DNA from: Verrucomicrobiia bacterium
GTDB taxonomy: Bacteria; Verrucomicrobiota; Verrucomicrobiia; Limisphaerales; JADLHS01
DNA length: 64,000 nt
Direction of reading: 5' to 3'
Assembly: GCA_023953615.1 (NCBI GenBank)
Contig: JAMLJH010000002.1
Location: 1,228,492 to 1,292,491 of the forward strand
Numbering within the stretch: position 1 is the stretch's first letter; every line of letters starts with the position of its first letter. Both the position numbers and the translations under genes were made by a program. Of this stretch, positions 1 through 9,440 are shown in pieces. The notes under the pieces are model-generated. The model saw nothing but the letters and a program-made list of their open reading frames with translations. It had not been told where the DNA came from and made no database searches.

Positions 1-161
1 ATCAACAAACCGCGGCGGGAACTGTGGTCCTTCTTATTGGTTTGCAGGTGTTCCGTTAAATGATTGATCCGCTGCGTCAGCAGCGCAATTTGTACGTCCG
101 CTGAACCGGTATCCTTCTCGTGCAACTTGAAGGAATCAATCGTCTTTGTTTTGGCTTCCAT
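1..161 (-). CDS. rpsO: 30S ribosomal protein S15 (5' part, runs off the window)
   Basis: The first 53 codons are present; the rest lies beyond base 1. The reading from the ATG at 161 gives [20 protein letters not shown], followed by the S15 core with [17 protein letters not shown] and the [11 protein letters not shown] block. Those residues are the conserved 16S rRNA-binding part of S15. S15 binds the central domain of 16S rRNA early in 30S assembly. The upstream sequence on the minus strand has only a weak purine stretch (AGAGAAAG) close to the ATG. The gene was too short inside the window to be found by length alone but the family match is clear. Confidence 0.93.
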   Translation of the reverse strand, partial: MEAKTKTIDSFKLHEKDTGSADVQIALLTQRINHLTEHLQTNKKDHSSRRGLL

Positions 162-288
162 ACTTTCTCTAGTCAAAAATGCTAGGCGAGCCTAATTAGT
201 ACCAATTCCCGTGTAAAGGTTTTAATTCTGCCGGTTGGGCCGTCGGTTGAGGATTCTCCCATCCGCAGCATGAAATTTCGCGCGCCAG

Positions 289-1812
289 CTAATCACACGG
301 CACGGTTCGTTCACTGGCCCATTCGCGAAGTCCCGTCACTTTTTCAGCCATCACGACCGAAAGCGGCCTGGTTTGTTGAACCTCAGCCAGCAAGTCGGCC
401 TGACTCAATGAGCGGCTTTGCGCGTGCGCCGTGTACATCGCCGACACAATGGCCTGCTCAATTTCTGATCCGGAAAATCCGCTGGTCGCCTCCGCCAGTG
501 CCGCCAAATCAAACTGGCTTGGATTCAAAGCCCGTTTTTTCAGATGGATGGTTAAAATGTCTCGTCGCACCATTGGCGCAGGTAAATCAACAAAGAAAAT
601 TTCGTCGAAACGTCCCTTGCGCACCATTTCCGGTGGCAACCGGGTGATGTCGTTCGCCGTCGCCACCAGAAAAACAGGTTTGCGGCGTTCGGCCATCCAG
701 GTCAGCAGCGTACCCAGGATGCGCCGCGCCAGACCGTCATCCTCATCTCCAACCGCCAGTCCCTTTTCGATTTCATCCATCCACAAGACGCAAGGCGACA
801 TGACTTCGGCCGTCTCGAGCGCTTTGCGTAGGTTGCGTTCCGTTTCGCCGTAATACTTGTTGTACAGAATGCCGAAATCCAATCGCAGCAACGGCATCCC
901 GAAAATGCCCGCCGCCGCTTTGGCGGCAAGGCTCTTCCCGCAACCCTGCACGCCCAACAGCAAAACCCCGCGTGGCGGATCCAAATGCGCGCGTGGGCCG
1001 TCCACAAAAAAGATTTTTCGCACGTCGAGCCATTGCCGCAGGCGACTCATCCCGCCGATTTCCGAAAATTGTGCCGTCTCGTATTCAAAGGACAGCGGCG
1101 AGTCTCGTCCGAGCAACTCGTATTTGGCCCGCATCACCTCGGGCAGATCCGATTCCGTAATTGCCCCATTGTCGTCAATGGCTTTCCGCACCAAACGCCG
1201 CGCATCGGTCGCGGTCAGACCGGCCAGATTACGAACGAGCGCTTCAAGCGCCTTACTGGTGGTCTGCACTTCGCGACGCCCGTGCTCCGCGCCCCAATCC
1301 GCCGCCACTTCGTACACAATGGCGCGCAATTCATCGAGCGTTGGCAGGGGTAGATGGAACTGGCCGGTGAACGGGCGCAGTTCTTCGGGAATTTTAAGCG
1401 CGCAACCAACGAGCACCATCGTGGAAAAATGTTTAGGGTAACTCAGCGCCACATCCTTGAGATGCCGCACCAGCATGGTGTCTTCCAAAAACGGATGAAA
1501 ATCCAGCAGCACGAAGAGTGAGCGCTGTCCATCCGTGCGTGCGAAGTTGAAAATCTCCGGCGGTTTGATCACGGACTGCATGGGCTGATCGGAAGGTTCA
1601 AACGCTTGCAGCCCCTCGGTGATTGTCCAGCGAAACGCCTTGAGTTGGAGGCGGCGGGCAATTTGCCGAATCATTGCGACGATTTGCGGCTCTTCGTTGC
1701 TCTCCACCGCGATCAACGCCGTGCGCGAACGAATGATGGCCTCAAGGTCGCGCTGCGGACTTTCTGTTCCCAGCGCGCCGCTCGGGATCGCTTTACCCGT
1801 CGGCAAATTCAT
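289..1812 (-). CDS. Ycf46-like AAA+ ATPase
   Basis: A 507-residue protein of the Ycf46/FtsH-like AAA+ group. Residues 1-240 form the variable N-terminal region seen in Ycf46-type proteins, without the intact first P-loop. The ATPase domain carries Walker A GVQGCGKS (287-294), Walker B CVLWMDEIEK (341-350), a sensor-1 ATAND (384-388) and arginine fingers in RKGRFDE (398-404). The small helical lid domain follows with FSGSEIEQAIVSAMY. There is no FtsH zinc protease domain and no membrane segment, so it is likely a cytoplasmic remodelling ATPase. The substrate is unknown; cyanobacterial Ycf46 has been linked to CO2 uptake, which need not apply here. It sits 128 bp from rpsO on the same strand. 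Confidence 0.85.
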   Translation of the reverse strand: MNLPTGKAIPSGALGTESPQRDLEAIIRSRTALIAVESNEEPQIVAMIRQIARRLQLKAFRWTITEGLQAFEPSDQPMQSVIKPPEIFNFARTDGQRSLFVLLDFHPFLEDTMLVRHLKDVALSYPKHFSTMVLVGCALKIPEELRPFTGQFHLPLPTLDELRAIVYEVAADWGAEHGRREVQTTSKALEALVRNLAGLTATDARRLVRKAIDDNGAITESDLPEVMRAKYELLGRDSPLSFEYETAQFSEIGGMSRLRQWLDVRKIFFVDGPRAHLDPPRGVLLLGVQGCGKSLAAKAAAGIFGMPLLRLDFGILYNKYYGETERNLRKALETAEVMSPCVLWMDEIEKGLAVGDEDDGLARRILGTLLTWMAERRKPVFLVATANDITRLPPEMVRKGRFDEIFFVDLPAPMVRRDILTIHLKKRALNPSQFDLAALAEATSGFSGSEIEQAIVSAMYTAHAQSRSLSQADLLAEVQQTRPLSVVMAEKVTGLREWASERTVPCD

Positions 1813-2015
1813 GTTCTTAAATTAAACGGCACGCAACTGCATGGGAAGACTCAAACTCCAAGTCTCTCGTGCCACGCGACTTTATCCGGGCAACATTCTG
1901 AAATTGCGAACAAAAACTGCGGTAAATGGCCGCTGACGGCCTTTCCGCTTGCGTGATTAGTGTCTGCGCTAAAGAATCGAGCTGTCTCGGCAAACGATTG
2001 CAACTCAGTGGAATC

Positions 2016-3644
2016 ATGAAAGCTTGGTCCGATAATATCACTAATTTGAAATTAGCGCGCTGGCGTCGTTTCCTGGCTTTGGGTAGCGTGACGTTGCTGG
2101 CATGCTTCGGAGATTTTGCCCTCCATCCCTGCGCTGCGTCGCAACTCCACGCTGATCTGCAAGCACCAAATCAGCTCGTGCAACTGTCGTTGACCGGCAC
2201 GACGGGTAAGTGGCATCGCATCGAAGTGTCCACCGATCTGCTCCACTGGCAGGCGCTCACCAATCTCTGGCAAACCAATCCAGTCACCACTTGGGTGGAC
2301 CCGGAATCAGTGACCGCGCCAACCCGGTTCTACCGGGCGTTGCAACTTTCCGCGCTGGATCGTTATGTCGCCGCACCCGATACGAATTTTACCTGGACGC
2401 TTGCCAAAACCATTCCGGGCGCGGGGCAAACGACCTACGTGCTCGATATGACTTCACAATCCTGGCTGACATCGGCCGAGGTGAATCGCACGTTGTGGAA
2501 ACATTGGTTGATTGTGGTGCTGCCAATCGGAGTCACCAATTCCCACGCCCTGCTCTTCATCTCGGGCGGCAGCAATCCCGGCTCCCTGCCCTCCAGCGCG
2601 GATGCGAACCTCCGGCAGATTGCGCTCGATACGGGAACCGTGGTGGCTGAACTCAAGATGGTGCCGAATCAACCGCTGACCTTTGCGCCAGAAACCATCG
2701 GGCGCACTGAAGACTCACTCATTGCGTTCAACTGGGACAAATTCATGCGCACGGGCGACGAGCGCTGGCCCACGCGCCTGCCCATGACCAAAGCCGCCGT
2801 GCGCGCCATGGATGCGATCACGGCTTTCTGCGCGGGCGCACCTGGCGGTGGATGGAGCGTCAATAAATTTGTGGTTGCTGGAGCGTCGAAACGCGGTTGG
2901 ACCACCTGGACCACCGCCGTGGTGGATGATCGCGTGGTGGGCATTGTGCCCACGGTGATTGACGTGTTGAATGTGCAAGTTTCGATGGCGCATCATTATT
3001 CCGCCTACGGCTTTTGGGCGCCGGCCATTAACGACTACGTCGAGATGGACATTCCCTCCCGATTCGGCACTCCTGAATTTCACGCGTTAATGGAAATCGA
3101 GGACCCTTACGAATACGCCGGACGTTTGAGCATGCCCAAATTCATCGTGAATTCCTCCGGCGATCAGTTTTTCCTGCCGGACTCCTCGCAATTTTACTTC
3201 GATGCGCTGCCCGGTATTAAGTACCTGCGTTACATCCCCAACAGCTCACACTCGATGAGCGACACGGACTATCCCACCTCGTTGCGCGCTTATTACGAAT
3301 CCGTCATTTTTTCAACTCCGCTCCCGCAGTTTTCCTGGACGTTGCAATCGTCCAACACCGTCCGCGTGGTCGCCACTGATCCGCCCACGGAGGTCAAACT
3401 CTGGCAGGCCGGCAATGCCAACACGCGCGACTTCCGGCTCGATACCATCGGTCCCGCCTGGCAGAGCACCGATTTGTCTGACCAAGGTGGCGGCGTTTAT
3501 CTCGGCGCAGTGACCACGCCCGCACAAGGCTGGCGCGCGTTCTTCGTGGAATTGACTTATACCCGCTCCGTCAATCTCGCGCCGCTGAAATTCACGACGC
3601 AAGTGTATGTCGTGCCGGACATCCTGCCGTTTCAGTATCCATAA
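2016..3644 (+). CDS. secreted PhoPQ-activated pathogenicity-related (PqaA-type) alpha/beta hydrolase
   Basis: Secreted protein of 542 residues if the ATG at 2016 is used; this start puts a signal peptide (LARWRRFLALGSVTLLACF) at the N-terminus, whereas the longer frame from 1926 does not. Residues about 50-107 form a small beta module with the pattern W-x-x-I-E-V-S-T-D-L-L-H-W ending in RFYRAL, seen elsewhere in this window. The remainder matches the PhoPQ-activated protein family (PF10142), an alpha/beta-hydrolase fold: nucleophile Ser291 in GASKRGW, an Asp in SSGDQFF and a His in NSSHSMS. The substrate of the family is unsettled. A second secreted enzyme gene follows 67 bp downstream on the same strand. 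Confidence 0.85.
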   Translation: MKAWSDNITNLKLARWRRFLALGSVTLLACFGDFALHPCAASQLHADLQAPNQLVQLSLTGTTGKWHRIEVSTDLLHWQALTNLWQTNPVTTWVDPESVTAPTRFYRALQLSALDRYVAAPDTNFTWTLAKTIPGAGQTTYVLDMTSQSWLTSAEVNRTLWKHWLIVVLPIGVTNSHALLFISGGSNPGSLPSSADANLRQIALDTGTVVAELKMVPNQPLTFAPETIGRTEDSLIAFNWDKFMRTGDERWPTRLPMTKAAVRAMDAITAFCAGAPGGGWSVNKFVVAGASKRGWTTWTTAVVDDRVVGIVPTVIDVLNVQVSMAHHYSAYGFWAPAINDYVEMDIPSRFGTPEFHALMEIEDPYEYAGRLSMPKFIVNSSGDQFFLPDSSQFYFDALPGIKYLRYIPNSSHSMSDTDYPTSLRAYYESVIFSTPLPQFSWTLQSSNTVRVVATDPPTEVKLWQAGNANTRDFRLDTIGPAWQSTDLSDQGGGVYLGAVTTPAQGWRAFFVELTYTRSVNLAPLKFTTQVYVVPDILPFQYP

Positions 3645-3711
3645 CCCCCTGCTCGCTCCCCTGCCCTTGACGCCTTTTACCGCATCTCTAAATTTTTGAG
3701 CGCAAAGCACC

Positions 3712-5796
3712 ATGAATTTATTTCGAAAAAACCTCTCAACATCGCGATCGTTTCGTCGCCTTGACCTGCTGGGCGCAACCTTGCTCTTCGTCACGCAGTT
3801 CCTTACCTCGAGCTGCACGGCGCTGGATCGTGGCGACGCTTCCACTGCCGGTGCGAGTGCCGATCAAGTGAGTAAAACCAGCACGCTGCGACGCGGAATT
3901 CCAACTCCGTTGCCCGAACATCCGGGGAACATTTTCTTGGCTGGCGAATCGGTGATCATTCCCATCCCCGAAGCGGTGCCGCCTAACGCGACTCACTGGC
4001 GTTTGTTGGATGATCAGGGGACAACGCTGCGCCAAGGTGCGTTGTCGTCCGCAACGGCGGGGCCGCGTCGGACCTTATCATTCGGTCAACTCGGCTTAGG
4101 CTGGTATCGCGTTGAATTCGGGAGCAAGGAACAACCGGACCAATCCTGGACTGCGCTGGCGGTTCTATCCCGTTTGCAAGCGCCGGTGCCGCTGGATTCG
4201 CCGATCTCCGTGGATTCTGCGCCTGCGTGGTTTGCGCTCAACGATCCGGGTAAACAAAAGCAACTGGCGAATCTCGCCGCGCTGGCGGGAGTGAATTGGA
4301 TTCGCGATCGGCTCCGCTGGCGGGACCTGCAGCCGGAACCAGGCTCGCTGACGCCGCCGCCCACCACGTACGACACGGCGGCGCAAATTCATCACGCCGC
4401 CGGATTGCAGGTGCTTCAAGTATTTCACGATACGCCGCCGTGGACGCGCGAGCCGGAGCAAGGCAACGGACGCTTTGCGCCGGATTTGCGCCACGTTTAT
4501 CGGTTTGGTCAACAACTGGCGCAACGCTTCCAAGGCTTGGTGGACGCCTGGGAACCTTGGAATGAAGCCAATGTCGCCACCTTTGGCGGGCACACCACCG
4601 ATCAGATTTGTTCCTGGCAAAAAGCGGCGTGGCTCGGTTTCAAGGCGGGCGATCCCCAGGTGACGATCAGTTGGAACGCCACCACCGGAGTGCCAACTTC
4701 CCAGCAAACGGAAGGCGTTTTGGCCAATGAAACCTGGCCTTACTTTGACACTTACAACATCCACAGTTACGACTGGCCGGAGGCTTACGCGCGCCTCTGG
4801 TCGCCGGTGCGCCAAGCGACTTCCGGCCGACCGCTTTGGATCACCGAAGCGGATCGCGGCACGCCGCATTTGAAAAACCCGCCGTGGTATGATCAGGAAC
4901 CGCGATTGGAACGGCTCAAGGCGCAAATGATTGCCCAAGCTTACGCCAACAGTCTGTTCGCCGGCGCCAAGCAACACTTCCATTTCATCCTGGGGAATTA
5001 TCAGGAGAACAATCACATCCAGTTCGGTTTGCTGCGCGAGGACCTCACGCCGCGTCCGGCTTATGTGGCGCTCGCCACAGTGGGGCGTTGCTTATCGGGC
5101 GCGCGCATTTTAGGTCGCTGGCAACCGGCGGAGCATGTGAACGTATTTGCCTTTCGCGCCCAACCCGATGGCCGCGAGCGCGACGTGTTGGTCGCCTGGG
5201 TGGAAAAGGAGGTTGATTGGGACGAGCGCGGCCAAACCACGACATCATGGAAATTGCCGGACGCATTGCCAGTGCAAGAAATAGTGGATTATCTCGGGCG
5301 TTCGCTGGGCAACCAGTTTCCGACGCCGCTGGGTTCAGCTCCGGTTTTTGTGTTCCTGCCCGCGGGTCAGGCGGAAACGCTGCCCCTGGAACTACCACCC
5401 GCGCTTGGCGATTGGCGGAGCGGAACACCTTCGCCCGTCGTGCTGCAACTCTCCCTGCCTCGTTCGCGCCTCCACAAGGTCGAAGACCTGCCGTGGTCGG
5501 AGGAATATGTCTATCACGTCAACGCCGGTGAATCATTGCCGCTCAAGTTGCATGTGTACAACTTCGGCACAAATACCGTCACGGGCCAATTGACGCTCAC
5601 GCAACAACCGACCGATTGGAAAACCACTCTGCCGGCGGGCGACTTCAACCTGTCCCGCTTGGAACGCGCGGAAATTCTAGGGGCCGTGGAAATTCCAAAG
5701 ACCACCGCCACTCGCGATGGCTGGGTGGTGCTTCACGCCGATTATGGCTCATTGGGAAAGCCCGCTCTCGCGTTTCGAATTCAGGTCACCGATTGA
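3712..5796 (+). CDS. secreted clan GH-A glycoside hydrolase (GH39/GH5-like)
   Basis: A 694-residue secreted enzyme. The N-terminus has a hydrophobic segment ending in FLTSSC, so it may be a lipoprotein, though the lipobox is imperfect. Residues about 55-150 are a beta-rich domain. A TIM barrel follows with the acid/base Glu285 in WEPWNEANV at strand 4 and the presumed nucleophile Glu379 in LWITEADRG at strand 7, the spacing expected for clan GH-A. After the barrel come two beta domains (about 450-694), the last with an NPCBM-like or CARDB-like look. The exact family and substrate cannot be set from sequence alone; the neighbourhood of PqaA-like and rhamnosidase genes suggests plant or algal polysaccharide use. 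Confidence 0.75.
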   Translation: MNLFRKNLSTSRSFRRLDLLGATLLFVTQFLTSSCTALDRGDASTAGASADQVSKTSTLRRGIPTPLPEHPGNIFLAGESVIIPIPEAVPPNATHWRLLDDQGTTLRQGALSSATAGPRRTLSFGQLGLGWYRVEFGSKEQPDQSWTALAVLSRLQAPVPLDSPISVDSAPAWFALNDPGKQKQLANLAALAGVNWIRDRLRWRDLQPEPGSLTPPPTTYDTAAQIHHAAGLQVLQVFHDTPPWTREPEQGNGRFAPDLRHVYRFGQQLAQRFQGLVDAWEPWNEANVATFGGHTTDQICSWQKAAWLGFKAGDPQVTISWNATTGVPTSQQTEGVLANETWPYFDTYNIHSYDWPEAYARLWSPVRQATSGRPLWITEADRGTPHLKNPPWYDQEPRLERLKAQMIAQAYANSLFAGAKQHFHFILGNYQENNHIQFGLLREDLTPRPAYVALATVGRCLSGARILGRWQPAEHVNVFAFRAQPDGRERDVLVAWVEKEVDWDERGQTTTSWKLPDALPVQEIVDYLGRSLGNQFPTPLGSAPVFVFLPAGQAETLPLELPPALGDWRSGTPSPVVLQLSLPRSRLHKVEDLPWSEEYVYHVNAGESLPLKLHVYNFGTNTVTGQLTLTQQPTDWKTTLPAGDFNLSRLERAEILGAVEIPKTTATRDGWVVLHADYGSLGKPALAFRIQVTD

Positions 5797-5813
5797 CCGC
5801 GAGCGGTACCTCA

Positions 5814-5870
5814 GCCGGAACGATTTGATTGGAGTTTGGGTGGAACGGGCCAACTACATCGTTCCGGGTT
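5814..5870 (+). repeat. family-B repeat remnant (internally deleted)
   Basis: The first 39 bases match the head of the large repeats at 25.5-26.5 kb and at 45.4 and 46.5 kb (GATTGGAGTTTGGGTGGAAC core). It then jumps directly to what is the distal part of the same unit (ACTACATCGTTCCGG, compare ACTGCATCGTTCCGG near 26208). The roughly 130 bp between them in full copies are missing. Confidence 0.7.
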
Positions 5871-5994
5871 AGAGCGGTTCCAGAAATAATGTAGCGACCG
5901 ACGGCATGCCTTCTCGGAAGGCGAAGATGGAAACTCCTTCACCGCGAAATATCCGAATGACAATTTACGTTTTACGCCGGTCGTGACTACGTGC

Positions 5995-6170
5995 GGATGG
6001 GTTTGGGGGGAGCATACGCGCCTCGCGTGTGCTGGCGGACGCCGCGTCCGCCGGAGATGATAACATTTCAAACGCGGCCTGCGATTCGCCACTGACTGAA
6101 GTGCGTGTTCGACGCGTGGCGCGTCGAGCTGCATCCGAGGCGGATGCGCTCCCCAAATCCACTGTATCGT
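5995..6170 (+). repeat. REP-like palindromic element, family A, copy 1
   Basis: About 176 bp, roughly 90% identical to 9441-9617. It contains a series of short stems with 3-nt loops: ACGCG-CCT-CGCGT, a GGCGGACG arm with its partner, and CGCATCCG-AGG-CGGATGCG. A GGGGAGC at the left end and a GCTCCCC at the right end form an outer inverted repeat. The GGAG next to an outward hairpin at each end is the layout of paired REP elements. The rest of the 5797-6208 gap shows no gene. Confidence 0.8.
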
Positions 6171-6208
6171 TCTGACTTGTGCGATGAACTTGAACATCCG
6201 CCCAAGCT

Positions 6209-7984
6209 TTACTTTGTCGGATAACGCCAGACCCAGTCGCCTTGGGTCATCAACGGGACTTTGCCCTTTTCGCTCAATGCCACCTCTCCACCATCGTCGG
6301 TTTCATTCCAGCCCACCGAATAGAGGATGAATGAGCCATCCGCCATCCGGCGATATTTCAATGGCTGACCATTCATGACATCGTGCGGCAGTTTGGCGAT
6401 GAATTGCGGTTCGAGCGCGGCGAGCGTGGCGGGAAATTCCCCGAGCGCAAGCCGATGGCGTTCCAGCGCGATGGCGACGCGGGCGAGGTCGGTGGCCGCT
6501 TGCGCTTGAACGAATTTGGTGGAAGCGCTGGCCAATGCTGGCATGATTTTTCGGGAAAGCCAGTTGTAAGGGGTGCGACGGCTGGTAAGTTCCACAAGAT
6601 CTGTCTCGGCTTTCGCGCCATTAGTCGCCGAATAGGTTCGGTCTTTCAGATTGACGATCGGCAAATATGTGTCCGTCATGAACCGGCACAGCGCGAGTTT
6701 GTTCTGCTCGAACCAGCCGGAAGGACCGATCTGAACTAATCGAGGCATAATGGTTTCGTCGAGGTCAGTAAGCTCTAAATATTCTTCGATCCGATTGGGA
6801 CGCCGCCGCAAGTAATCAATGCTGTCAACTATATTAGCCCGCTCGCCGCGTATGGCCAGTTGATAACTGGCCAGAAAATCGAGCCGGGCCAATTCGGTGT
6901 CCAAGGCGAGAAGCTGGCGGTCATTCCACTTGCGGTCGGCCAGTCCTTCCCAAATTGATTGCAGCTCAAGATTGAACATGGCGATGTTCACCAAATGAGA
7001 AATGAGGAACGGCTCGATCTGGAGCGCGGCGCTCAAGCGAAACATCAGCTTGAAATCCGCCAGCGCCTGGTCGGGCTGATCCGCCTGGAGTTCGGCAGAA
7101 GCGCGCAGGCACAACATCCTGGTCAAGCCCTTGAGTGAAGACAGATGCGGCAGGACAATCCTTGCTTTTACTTCATTGGTATAAGTGATCGGAAACCGCG
7201 CGTAGGGAAGCTGACTGGCGCGGCGCAGTTCTTCAATCGTCCCATCATATCGGCTTAGAGCCAGCAGTACATCTTGAGCTGGTGTTTGCGGGGCCGTAGC
7301 AACGGGGAAAAAATTCGTTTTTTCTGCCAGTTGCCGATAGTAATGCTGCCAGGACCCTAGGTCCGTTTTCTTCGCAAGCCGCCAGTCGCCGACAGGTAGA
7401 TTGGGGCTTTCCAAATCCCGACCAGGAAGCTCAATCGGCAGATTCAGCGGCTGGACAAAATTGGTGTGGCCGAGCGCGGCAATCCGATTTTCGTCGTACC
7501 AGAGCTTGGCCTTCTCCATGCCCAGGATACTGCTGATTTCTTCGACCCAAAGCGGCGTCATGGCAAAGTTTTGGTCGTCGGGCACGGGTGGCGGTGCGAG
7601 AGCGGCGAGATCCAGCTTCTCGCCCCGAGCTTCAGCGGCGCGTTGGTAATTTTTCCAAGCCCATTTGCCGCGCCAGTTTTCTTCCGCGTAGAAGAGCGCG
7701 ATCAAGGTGATGAAGCAGACGACGCCAAAAAGCAAGCGGCGCAAGTTCCGCCAAGAACGGCTCCATCGCAGGAACCAGGCGCCGCCCATGAACAAAAGCG
7801 CCAGACCGGCGGATAAACCCAGCGCCGGCAGGATGAAATCGGAAAAAGAACGACTTTCCGCCAGCATCAGGTTGTGGCACACGAGGATGGCCAAATTAGC
7901 GGCGAACAAGATGATAAACCAGCCGGCGATGCTCCAGCCGCCCGAACACGGACGCGTCCAAACAGATTTCGGTTTTTCGTTCAT
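6209..7984 (-). CDS. membrane-anchored protein with pseudopilin-like C-terminal segment, function unknown
   Basis: A 591-residue protein with three N-terminal membrane helices (about 17-38, 49-71 and 83-100) followed by a large helical soluble region. The C-terminal 70 residues (LALGEFPATLAALEP, then PLKYRRMADGSFILYSVG and DDGGEV) resemble the calcium-binding tail of GspG-like pseudopilins that recurs in large Planctomycetes/Verrucomicrobia membrane proteins. It starts 11 bp after the stop of the single-helix protein upstream, so the two are probably co-transcribed, with the ECF sigma factor further upstream. I recognise no enzymatic motif. Confidence 0.7.
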   Translation of the reverse strand: MNEKPKSVWTRPCSGGWSIAGWFIILFAANLAILVCHNLMLAESRSFSDFILPALGLSAGLALLFMGGAWFLRWSRSWRNLRRLLFGVVCFITLIALFYAEENWRGKWAWKNYQRAAEARGEKLDLAALAPPPVPDDQNFAMTPLWVEEISSILGMEKAKLWYDENRIAALGHTNFVQPLNLPIELPGRDLESPNLPVGDWRLAKKTDLGSWQHYYRQLAEKTNFFPVATAPQTPAQDVLLALSRYDGTIEELRRASQLPYARFPITYTNEVKARIVLPHLSSLKGLTRMLCLRASAELQADQPDQALADFKLMFRLSAALQIEPFLISHLVNIAMFNLELQSIWEGLADRKWNDRQLLALDTELARLDFLASYQLAIRGERANIVDSIDYLRRRPNRIEEYLELTDLDETIMPRLVQIGPSGWFEQNKLALCRFMTDTYLPIVNLKDRTYSATNGAKAETDLVELTSRRTPYNWLSRKIMPALASASTKFVQAQAATDLARVAIALERHRLALGEFPATLAALEPQFIAKLPHDVMNGQPLKYRRMADGSFILYSVGWNETDDGGEVALSEKGKVPLMTQGDWVWRYPTK

Positions 7985-7995
7985 AGGATATCAGA

Positions 7996-8427
7996 CTAAA
8001 CAATGGTGGTTTCGTCACGACGCTGACTGCGCGGCGAGAGCGCAGGCGCTTTTGTCTGCGTTGCCACTCGCGTTGGCGTGGCCCCTAACAACTCGGCATA
8101 CAAGCGCTCTTGTTGTCGCAATAATTCCCGCACTTCCGGTGAAGGGGGCGCGGCCTGCGCGATGGTTTGTGATTGAGGACCGCGCGTCGTCAGGTTCACC
8201 GTCAAAATCACCAACCACACGACAGCCAAACCGGCCCAAGCCTGCGGACAGGGCCAAAGCAACTCGCGCCAGCGTAAGCGTATGGCTGCGGCCAGCGTAA
8301 GCTTCGCCGCGGCCGCGCTTTCACGATTGGTTTCCGTGACTTCTCGCAAGGTTTCGTGACGAAGGCGCTCAAGCTGCGACTCAATCGCTCGATGTTGCCT
8401 AAGTAAAATTTCACGCGGCGTATTCAT
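7996..8427 (-). CDS. small single-pass membrane protein downstream of ECF sigma factor
   Basis: A 143-residue protein. The N-terminal 45 residues are charged and probably coiled (PREILLRQHRAIESQLERLR). One membrane helix follows at about 70-85 (AGLAVVWLVILTVNL), then a proline-rich outer segment. The layout, a short cytoplasmic helix-rich part and one TM behind a sigma factor, would suit an anti-sigma factor, but no ZAS motif or other signature is visible, so this role is only inferred from position. It is followed at 11 bp by the 591-residue membrane protein. Confidence 0.6.
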   Translation of the reverse strand: MNTPREILLRQHRAIESQLERLRHETLREVTETNRESAAAAKLTLAAAIRLRWRELLWPCPQAWAGLAVVWLVILTVNLTTRGPQSQTIAQAAPPSPEVRELLRQQERLYAELLGATPTRVATQTKAPALSPRSQRRDETTIV

Positions 8428-8532
8428 GATATTCTATAGCGGTTTAATTAAAGTTGTAGCCGTGGCACCGAACGAGTGTAACCCAATGAAGGTGGGGTCC
8501 GGATGGAGAATGGCGCCTCTGTCCGCGAGGTT

Positions 8533-8610
8533 TTGGACTGCGGCAGTCTTCTGCCGCTGTGGGATCATCGGCCCGCGACCGGAAAGCGGCAGAAGACTGC
8601 CGCAGTCCAA
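8533..8610. repeat. perfect 26-bp inverted repeat of nested hairpins
   Basis: Arms 8533-8558 and 8585-8610 are exact reverse complements (26 of 26), separated by 26 bp. Each arm is itself a hairpin, GCGGCAG-TCTT-CTGCCGC. It lies in the 383-bp gap (8428-8810) between the ECF sigma factor gene and the gene after it. No T-run follows, so it does not look like a simple terminator, but the transcript could fold into a strong cruciform-like structure between the two cistrons. Confidence 0.85.
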
Positions 8611-8810
8611 GGCGCGGTCGCGCCGGTGCTCGCCCCGAACCAAGAGCGGTCGTCCGTTTGACCCCAACGCTTGGCTTGAAGTTGCGAGGCCCGTTGCGTC
8701 ATGTCGGCGGCTATAGGAATACTTAAAATGCGCTAGCGTTGTTCGTGGCAGTTTCGCCGTTAGTTCCGCTGTTATCCGTGGCGGTTTCGTTATGGTTGCA
8801 AGACGCTGGT

Positions 8811-9368
8811 TCATGCTCGATTCCGATCCATTAAAATTTCCCGCAAGGCTTTCTTCCCGTAATGCAGTCGGGATTTAACCGTCCCGACGCTGACGCCGGT
8901 GATGCGCGCAATTTCTTCCAACGGAAAATCCTCGAGGAAATGCAGCAGCAACGCCGAACGCTGCGGCGACGGCAATTGCGCCAATGCCTGCATGAATTCC
9001 GCTGCTGCCTCCTCGCGAATGAGCAGCTCTCGCGGATTATCCATGTCGTCGGGCCATTCCGCCAACTGCTCGTCATCGGTCGGCAGTTCGCGGTCGCGCT
9101 GGCGCCAATGTTGGATGCATTTCTGGTGCGCGATGCCAAAGAGCCAGCTTCCGAACCGGGCATTGTCGCGCAGGCCGCCGATGTGCCGTGAGGCGGCAAT
9201 AAAGGTTTCCTGGACGATGTCCAAACTCGTCGCTTCGCTGCGGACCAATTCAAAAACGTAGGCATACAACGGCAATTCGTAACGCTGGAACAGGGTGTTC
9301 CACGCCTCCGGTTGCCCCAGCCGGGCTGCGGCCACCGGCAGTTGTTCGGATTCAGCCACTGCCAGCAT
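8811..9368 (-). CDS. ECF-subfamily RNA polymerase sigma factor
   Basis: A 185-residue sigma-70 family protein made of regions 2 and 4 only. Region 2 includes LDIVQETFIAASRHIGGLR and FGSWLFGIAHQKCIQHWR. Region 4 includes LPSPQRSALLLHFLEDFP and the helix-turn-helix LEEIARITGVSVGTVKSRLH. The region 1.1 and region 3 domains of primary sigma factors are absent. It heads a minus-strand set with a one-TM protein and a three-TM protein, which may be its regulator and target. The gap to the next gene holds a strong inverted repeat. Confidence 0.92.
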   Translation of the reverse strand: MLAVAESEQLPVAAARLGQPEAWNTLFQRYELPLYAYVFELVRSEATSLDIVQETFIAASRHIGGLRDNARFGSWLFGIAHQKCIQHWRQRDRELPTDDEQLAEWPDDMDNPRELLIREEAAAEFMQALAQLPSPQRSALLLHFLEDFPLEEIARITGVSVGTVKSRLHYGKKALREILMDRNRA

Positions 9369-9440
9369 TTACACCGAGAGGAATGCGCGAAGCGAGAAAA
9401 GGTTCAATCCGATGTTTGAATTTTCAATGCGCGCGGTTAC

